This document shows, piece by piece, positions 30,201-32,500 of a DNA stretch of 32,500 nt. The stretch lies in assembly GCA_026260175.1 (NCBI GenBank), contig JAKCWW010002929.1:18719-51218 (forward strand), given 5' to 3'. Positions within the stretch are counted from its first letter, which is position 1, and each line of letters starts with the position of its first letter. The notes under the pieces are model-generated. The model saw nothing but the letters and a program-made list of their open reading frames with translations, searched no databases and had not been told where the DNA came from. Origin of the DNA: Reticulitermes lucifugus. Its lineage: Eukaryota > Arthropoda > Insecta > Blattodea > Rhinotermitidae. Both the position numbers and the translations under genes were made by a program.

Positions 30201-32500
30201 AAATACTGTATGTTTATGAAATGTGAAGCTTGATTTTTAGTCAATCATTTTCAGATTCTGTAGTTAGGATTTTAAAGTAAAGTACAAGTTGTGATAATGA
30301 ATATTGGAGTTAAAAAAGAACCAATCAGAATTTGGTTTCTTATTACTGGACATCTGCACTATGTCCACTGTCTAGTATTCTGAACAGAACACGCGGCAGA
30401 AACTAGGTCTGCTTCTATTACCACGTCAAAAAGTGTGGAGGCACCTTAGATATCACCGCCTTTAATGGATTTAACTGATTAAGTACCTCCCCAACTTTTC
30501 ACCTAATGATGGAAGGAGATCCAGTTCTGGAATGTTGTGTTCTGTTCAGAATACTATCTAACGGAGTTCAGACACCAAGCAATGCTAAGCCAGAACCCTT
30601 CAGAATCAGAAAACAGCAATTTTTTAACATTCTGCAAATGATGAAGTTTGTCTTGTGTATCACAGGCCGTATCAGAAGTTCAAAATGTCATCTGCATTGT
30701 AAGCTGGTATGAAGACCATACCATGCAAAAGCACAGACATTCAACAAAATCATATTACGACAAATGAATGTTGCCCTTAACATTCATCTGCTGTATCAAT
30801 TAAAATCCTCAGTACAAAACCAACTGACACTTACCTGTAATACTTTTTACTTGCTTCCCTTCTGTGTTTCTTCTTTTTCTCTTCTTCGTCCTTCTTCTCA
30901 GTCTGTGTTTGTTCCTTTGATTCCTAAAAAAATATTTAACATTATGGCAAATGCAATTAAACTGCCATACTGTTAGTGTTATGCTTTGGGCCAAGGCTAG
31001 TAGAACAGGTCTAACTTTGAAAGCTTTTACTCCTGAGAAAAAAAAGATTCTGCACAGCGTGTCTATGAGGCTGGTTGAGCCTTACAGAAATACCGAAATG
31101 CCCCTACTAACTATTAAAACACAGCTACAGTTCACTATTCTACTAACTGCTTTAGCATACTGAATTATATCAGTGTAATATACAGAGGAACAATTTTCAT
31201 CCAAGTAGTTGCAGAGACACACTGCACAAAATAGTAAATTACTTCACATACAGGAGAAAAATTAATATTAATAATATAATTTACTTGCCAGTTTTGTATT
31301 TATTGTTGAAGGCTCCTCATGTACACTTTCAGATGCTTCCATGAAAATGTCTAGTGACTCTGTCTGTGAAACATCTGGCAACACATCTACACACTGGCTT
31401 GAATTATGATTTCCTTCCAGTGCTGGAGCTGAAGATAGAGCTTCTGGACTAGATTCACCATTAATTTCATTTTCCAATGTTGGTAAATAATTACTGACCT
31501 AATAAAATAAAGATCTTTTACAATAATACATTCAAAAAGGTACATACATAAATAATATAAGGTGGCATATTTATCAGAACATACCATCTTGGCTCATGTA
31601 TGTGTGCTAACTGACATGATGGCCATGTTGTCACAGCAGAAATCTCAGCCAAGCTGTAGCCATCAAAGACTGCAGGTGGTATTAATGTGCGTGTAACAGG
31701 CCTGTGTTTCTGGCTGAACAATTAGTGTTCACTTACAACACTTCCGCGAAGTATGCACCATGGAAAAAATTGCTACAAATTTTGAAAAACTCACAAGAAA
31801 AGGTCAGACATGATAACTAGTGTTGTGTTATGTACGAGTAATTCTGCAGAACTGTAGTCCCTTAGAAAATTAAATGGGTGACTGCGTCTCAGCAACAGGC
31901 CATTTAAATTGTGCTTCAATGGGACGAATCCAAAGCAGAATGCAATGGTTCGGCTTCAATTTCAGACACATGAAGTGCTTCAATCTTAACATTTCTGATA
32001 ATGTGACAGAGGTTAACTTTGTTGACATAATTTTATAAAGATCACACAGTGACAAACAATGGTAAATACACTGACATAGTCATACCTAGAAAACATGGTT
32101 AAAAATTTCCCCATTTCACAGTCACAGCCACTGTTATTGAGTTGTAACATCCTCAATTTAGTAGCTGTGCAACCAGACAAAAACAACCTACAGCGAAAAT
32201 TAAACACAGTGACAATGATTCAACATATGTGTAAATTTCTGAGGTGAAAAAACTACAAATGTCTACTACACCCCACTTCTCATTCTAATCTGTATACTGC
32301 ATTATCACACATTTCTTTAAACTCCAACAAATAAAAGCCTGATCATACAAACTTAACTTTAAATTCAGTACTCACTTCCATAAGGCCCCTTATTTGCAGC
32401 TCTTCAGCTATTTTCAGTACTGATGCGAAATGATCAGCACCAACATTCAGCTCTCCATGATATATAAACTCAACAATTGATCTTACATCATCAAAACTCA
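24161..32500 (-). CDS. BTB/POZ transcription factor with four pipsqueak HTH motifs (3' part)
   Basis: Nine exons join in phase to 447 codons; the gene runs off the right edge. Order in the visible protein: C-terminal half of a BTB domain (residues 1-41, with VEFIYHGELNV and KIAEELQIRGLME), a Ser/Glu-rich linker (42-111), a Lys/Glu-rich basic segment that could be a nuclear localisation signal (about 112-138), four psq helix-turn-helix motifs (about 140-180, 193-231, 245-288 and 308-344; each has an IP/VP-R/K-(S/T)-x-(L/I/V) recognition turn), and an acidic Ser-rich tail ending PDLET. BTB domains dimerise and psq motifs bind DNA, so it should be a nuclear sequence-specific regulator. Tandem psq motifs after a BTB domain recall Drosophila Pipsqueak, but orthology cannot be settled by eye. 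Two introns use GC donors. All four intronic transposons spare the exons. Confidence 0.9.
24823..24939 (-). CDS. BTB/psq gene, coding exon 8
   Basis: The acceptor is TTTTGCAG|GTT and the donor AGG|GTGAGT (G at 24822); it is phase 0 on both sides and encodes 39 residues including VTYIDESDFPEASLIILTAG. No known domain; the hydrophobic/acidic pattern resembles a short activation or interaction segment. Confidence 0.85.
25451..26809 (-). mobile_element. Decayed Tc1/mariner-superfamily element with long TIRs
   Basis: This 1359-bp element lies in the intron between exons 7 and 8. The ends are inverted repeats: 25451-25556 and 26703-26809 match for about 105 bp with scattered differences, beginning CAGAGTTATTCATAATT on the left and CAGGGTTATTCATAATT on the reverse of the right. 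TA precedes the left end; the right flank reads TG, a likely mutated TA target site. The transposase runs on the minus strand, parallel to the host gene, and is broken, so this copy cannot move itself. Confidence 0.85.
25616..26370 (-). pseudogene. Tc1/mariner-superfamily DDE/D transposase pseudogene
   Basis: One minus-strand frame runs from ELGVPQPT (HTH end, about 26365) to a TAG at 25616-25618 with only two internal stops, both TAG, at 25829-25831 (after CATTED, before ALLHW) and 25715-25717 (before LRRRIIVAI). Family landmarks are LIFSNEAMFHF (the first catalytic Asp is replaced by Asn), VHIWGTENPH, NKKVYRPFFF, FIYQKDGALP (second Asp kept) and RSPDLMPCDCFLWG (third catalytic residue region kept). 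The N-terminal HTH before ELGVPQ has further stops and frame changes. Both stops could come from CAG by C-to-T change. The intact family protein cuts and pastes the element at TA sites. Confidence 0.85.
26919..27047 (-). CDS. BTB/psq gene, coding exon 7
   Basis: The acceptor is GTTGCAG|GTT, phase 0. It encodes 43 residues starting VPKTTIWRKLQQ, the recognition part of psq motif 4, then an acidic stretch ending EFAFSE. The donor GAG|GTTTGG (G at 26918) is weak but keeps phase 0 into exon 8. A better-looking GTGAGG five bases upstream (26923) would shift the frame to a stop within exon 8. Confidence 0.8.
27048..27973. other. BTB/psq intron 6
   Basis: Noncoding. The stretch about 27800-27950, which ends in an ATGT tandem ('tatgtatgtatgtatgtac'), resembles a second LINE 3' end like that at about 22440-22460, in the plus orientation. 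Confidence 0.35.
27974..28156 (-). CDS. BTB/psq gene, coding exon 6
   Basis: The acceptor is CTTGTAG|ATA and the donor TTCCAG|GTGCAA (G at 27973); it is phase 0 on both sides, 61 codons. It starts with the recognition turn of psq motif 3 (IPRTTLFREKARL) and ends with the first two helices of motif 4 (LSEAVAACKEG to VASLTFQ). The basic linker WTCLRKRNPGIGG lies between. Confidence 0.88.
28486..28688 (-). CDS. BTB/psq gene, coding exon 5
   Basis: The acceptor is TTCTTGCAG|ATG (AG at 28689-28690); its first two bases complete an Asp codon begun in exon 4 across a GC-AG intron. The donor is TTTCAG|GTACTG (G at 28485), phase 0. It encodes the second half of psq motif 2 (LQQAAELFKIPKTVLWRRVQ) and the first helices of motif 3 (KKQAAVKALERGENLTKV). 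Confidence 0.88.
28900..28992 (-). mobile_element. LINE reverse-transcriptase fragment in intron 4
   Basis: Minus-strand translation gives NTGVRQGCILIPYLFNMFIE followed by EIVQRMEDED. The RQGC..-PYLFN core is the classic reverse-transcriptase motif preceding the catalytic block in LINE elements. Only about 30 codons survive, so it is a short remnant inside the BTB/psq intron. Confidence 0.75.
29041..29075. repeat. AG-rich microsatellite
   Basis: Two AG runs separated by 'aaggggga', within intron 4 of the BTB/psq gene. Confidence 0.85.
29395..29582 (-). CDS. BTB/psq gene, coding exon 4 (GC donor)
   Basis: The acceptor is TTTCAACAG|CGAG (AG at 29583-29584); its first base completes a Ser codon. 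It encodes psq motif 1 (SEDMMLAALEDLRAGRNL, then YHIPRSTLYVRARAHG) and the start of motif 2 (ERVQAAVQAVA). The exon ends GCAG with the donor GCAAGT at 29389-29394. Phase 1 from this GC donor matches exon 5; the nearest GT would shift the frame and stop within ten codons. Confidence 0.85.
29810..29975 (-). repeat. Interspersed repeat family B, minus-strand copy (SINE-like)
   Basis: Read on the minus strand, the core 'gtttttctcagtccctcc' followed by 'tagtacttaaaa' matches the plus-strand fragment at 6815-6885. On the plus strand the right part, running to 'ttagcccatttgcttgatc', resembles the reverse of a tRNA-like head that I recall for this family. The B box is decayed. It lies in intron 3 of the BTB/psq gene. 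Confidence 0.5.
30012..30045. repeat. AAAT tetranucleotide microsatellite
   Basis: A run of AAAT units with a short 'atat' interruption, in intron 3 of the BTB/psq gene, not far from the SINE-like copy at 29810-29975. Confidence 0.85.
30375..30554. mobile_element. Palindromic MITE with TA target site
   Basis: The ends are a perfect 18-bp inverted repeat, GTATTCTGAACAGAACAC against its complement, flanked by TA on both sides (30373-30374, 30555-30556). Homology between the two halves continues inward for about 80 bp per side with differences ('cagaaactaggtctgcttc' against 'cagaactggatctccttcc'), so nearly the whole 180-bp unit can fold back. The TA duplication points to Tc1/mariner-type mobilisation. 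It is too short to encode a protein and lies in intron 3 of the BTB/psq gene. Confidence 0.8.
30835..30923 (-). CDS. BTB/psq gene, coding exon 3
   Basis: The acceptor is TTTTTTAG|GAA (AG at 30924-30925), phase 0. The donor is TTACAG|GTAAGT (G at 30834), a perfect consensus, phase 2. It encodes a Lys/Glu-rich segment with EEEKKKKHRREASKKYY, a plausible nuclear localisation signal leading into psq motif 1. Confidence 0.85.
31289..31498 (-). CDS. BTB/psq gene, coding exon 2 (GC donor; possible cassette)
   Basis: The acceptor is TTTTATTAG|GTC (AG at 31499-31500). The exon encodes 70 residues, VSNYLPTLENEINGESSPEA to INTKL, a Ser/Glu-rich linker. The only donor near its end that keeps the frame into exon 3 is CTG|GCAAGT (G at 31288); the GTAAAT four bases further on leaves phase 1 and hits a stop in exon 3. 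Exon 1 also ends in phase 0, so skipping this exon would keep the frame. If the GC donor is wrong, a short unseen exon would be needed instead. Confidence 0.7.
31499..32375. other. BTB/psq intron 1
   Basis: No further exon could be fitted. An open stretch at about 31570-31715 (minus; VFDGYSLAEISAVTTW) has an acceptor-like and a donor-like border, but phase 2 at its end does not join exon 2. Confidence 0.5.
32376..32500 (-). CDS. BTB/psq gene, first visible coding exon (BTB domain end)
   Basis: The exon continues beyond the right edge. The 41 visible residues, SFDDVRSIVEFIYHGELNVG then FASVLKIAEELQIRGLME, are the C-terminal half of a BTB/POZ domain of the insect transcription-factor type. The donor is GGAA|GTGAGT (G at 32375), phase 0, and lies just after the domain, the usual place for a BTB-to-variable-part splice in this family. 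Confidence 0.93.

Noticed and set aside
31283..31286. GTAAAT as the donor of exon 2
   Set aside because: It leaves phase 1; joined to exon 3 this reads into TGA after eight codons. The GC donor four bases earlier keeps the frame.
31570..31715. Possible extra exon in BTB/psq intron 1 with a GTATGT donor
   Set aside because: Its end phase (2) cannot join exon 2 or exon 3, and other acceptors put a stop in the frame.
1..32500. CRISPR arrays, rRNA genes, bacterial operons or integrated virus genes
   Set aside because: No spaced direct repeats, rRNA-like blocks, polycistronic gene runs or viral hallmark proteins were seen; all recognisable genes are intron-containing insect genes or transposons.

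Overview
The window is eukaryotic nuclear DNA. Genes are split by GT-AG and GC-AG introns, there are no operons, and decayed transposable elements are everywhere. The protein families (a 110-aa eIF1 and a BTB protein with four pipsqueak helix-turn-helix motifs) point to an insect. Large repeat-rich introns, CpG-depleted gene bodies and the repeat types seen suggest a hemimetabolous insect such as a cockroach or termite. That last step is inference from familiarity, not a search result.

Layout. 1-9.3 kb: CpG-rich repeat territory with a LINE tail, two copies of one interspersed repeat, other repeat fragments, and two weak candidate exons on the minus strand (5875-6030, 7917-8088). 9.3-12.1 kb: two short foldback elements built alike, each with head-to-head arms, a 35-nt tail on one side only, 13-15 bp direct repeats at the flanks and hammerhead-ribozyme-like motifs; they look like non-autonomous Penelope-like retroelements. 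12.1-16.1 kb: CpG-poor, AT-rich DNA with a 242-bp tandem duplication at 13481-13964 and the likely eIF1 3' UTR. 16.2-21.5 kb (minus): the complete eIF1 gene in three coding exons, with a CpG-rich promoter and a full CRE palindrome at 21699. 22-22.5 kb (+): the C-terminal tail of a non-LTR reverse transcriptase. 24.2-32.5 kb (minus): the 3' nine coding exons of a BTB/pipsqueak-type transcription factor (447 codons seen; the 5' end lies beyond the right edge).

BTB gene introns hold a decayed Tc1/mariner element with about 105-bp terminal inverted repeats, a LINE reverse-transcriptase scrap, a SINE-like repeat and a palindromic MITE. None of them breaks an exon. Two introns of this gene are read as GC-AG introns because only the GC donors keep the frame.

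eIF1 (start-codon selection in translation) and the BTB/psq factor (sequence-specific DNA binding) are tandem neighbours on the same strand; nothing shows a functional link between them. The most unusual content is the pair of hammerhead-bearing foldback elements, the two GC-AG donors in one gene, and the sharp CpG-rich/CpG-poor partition of the window.
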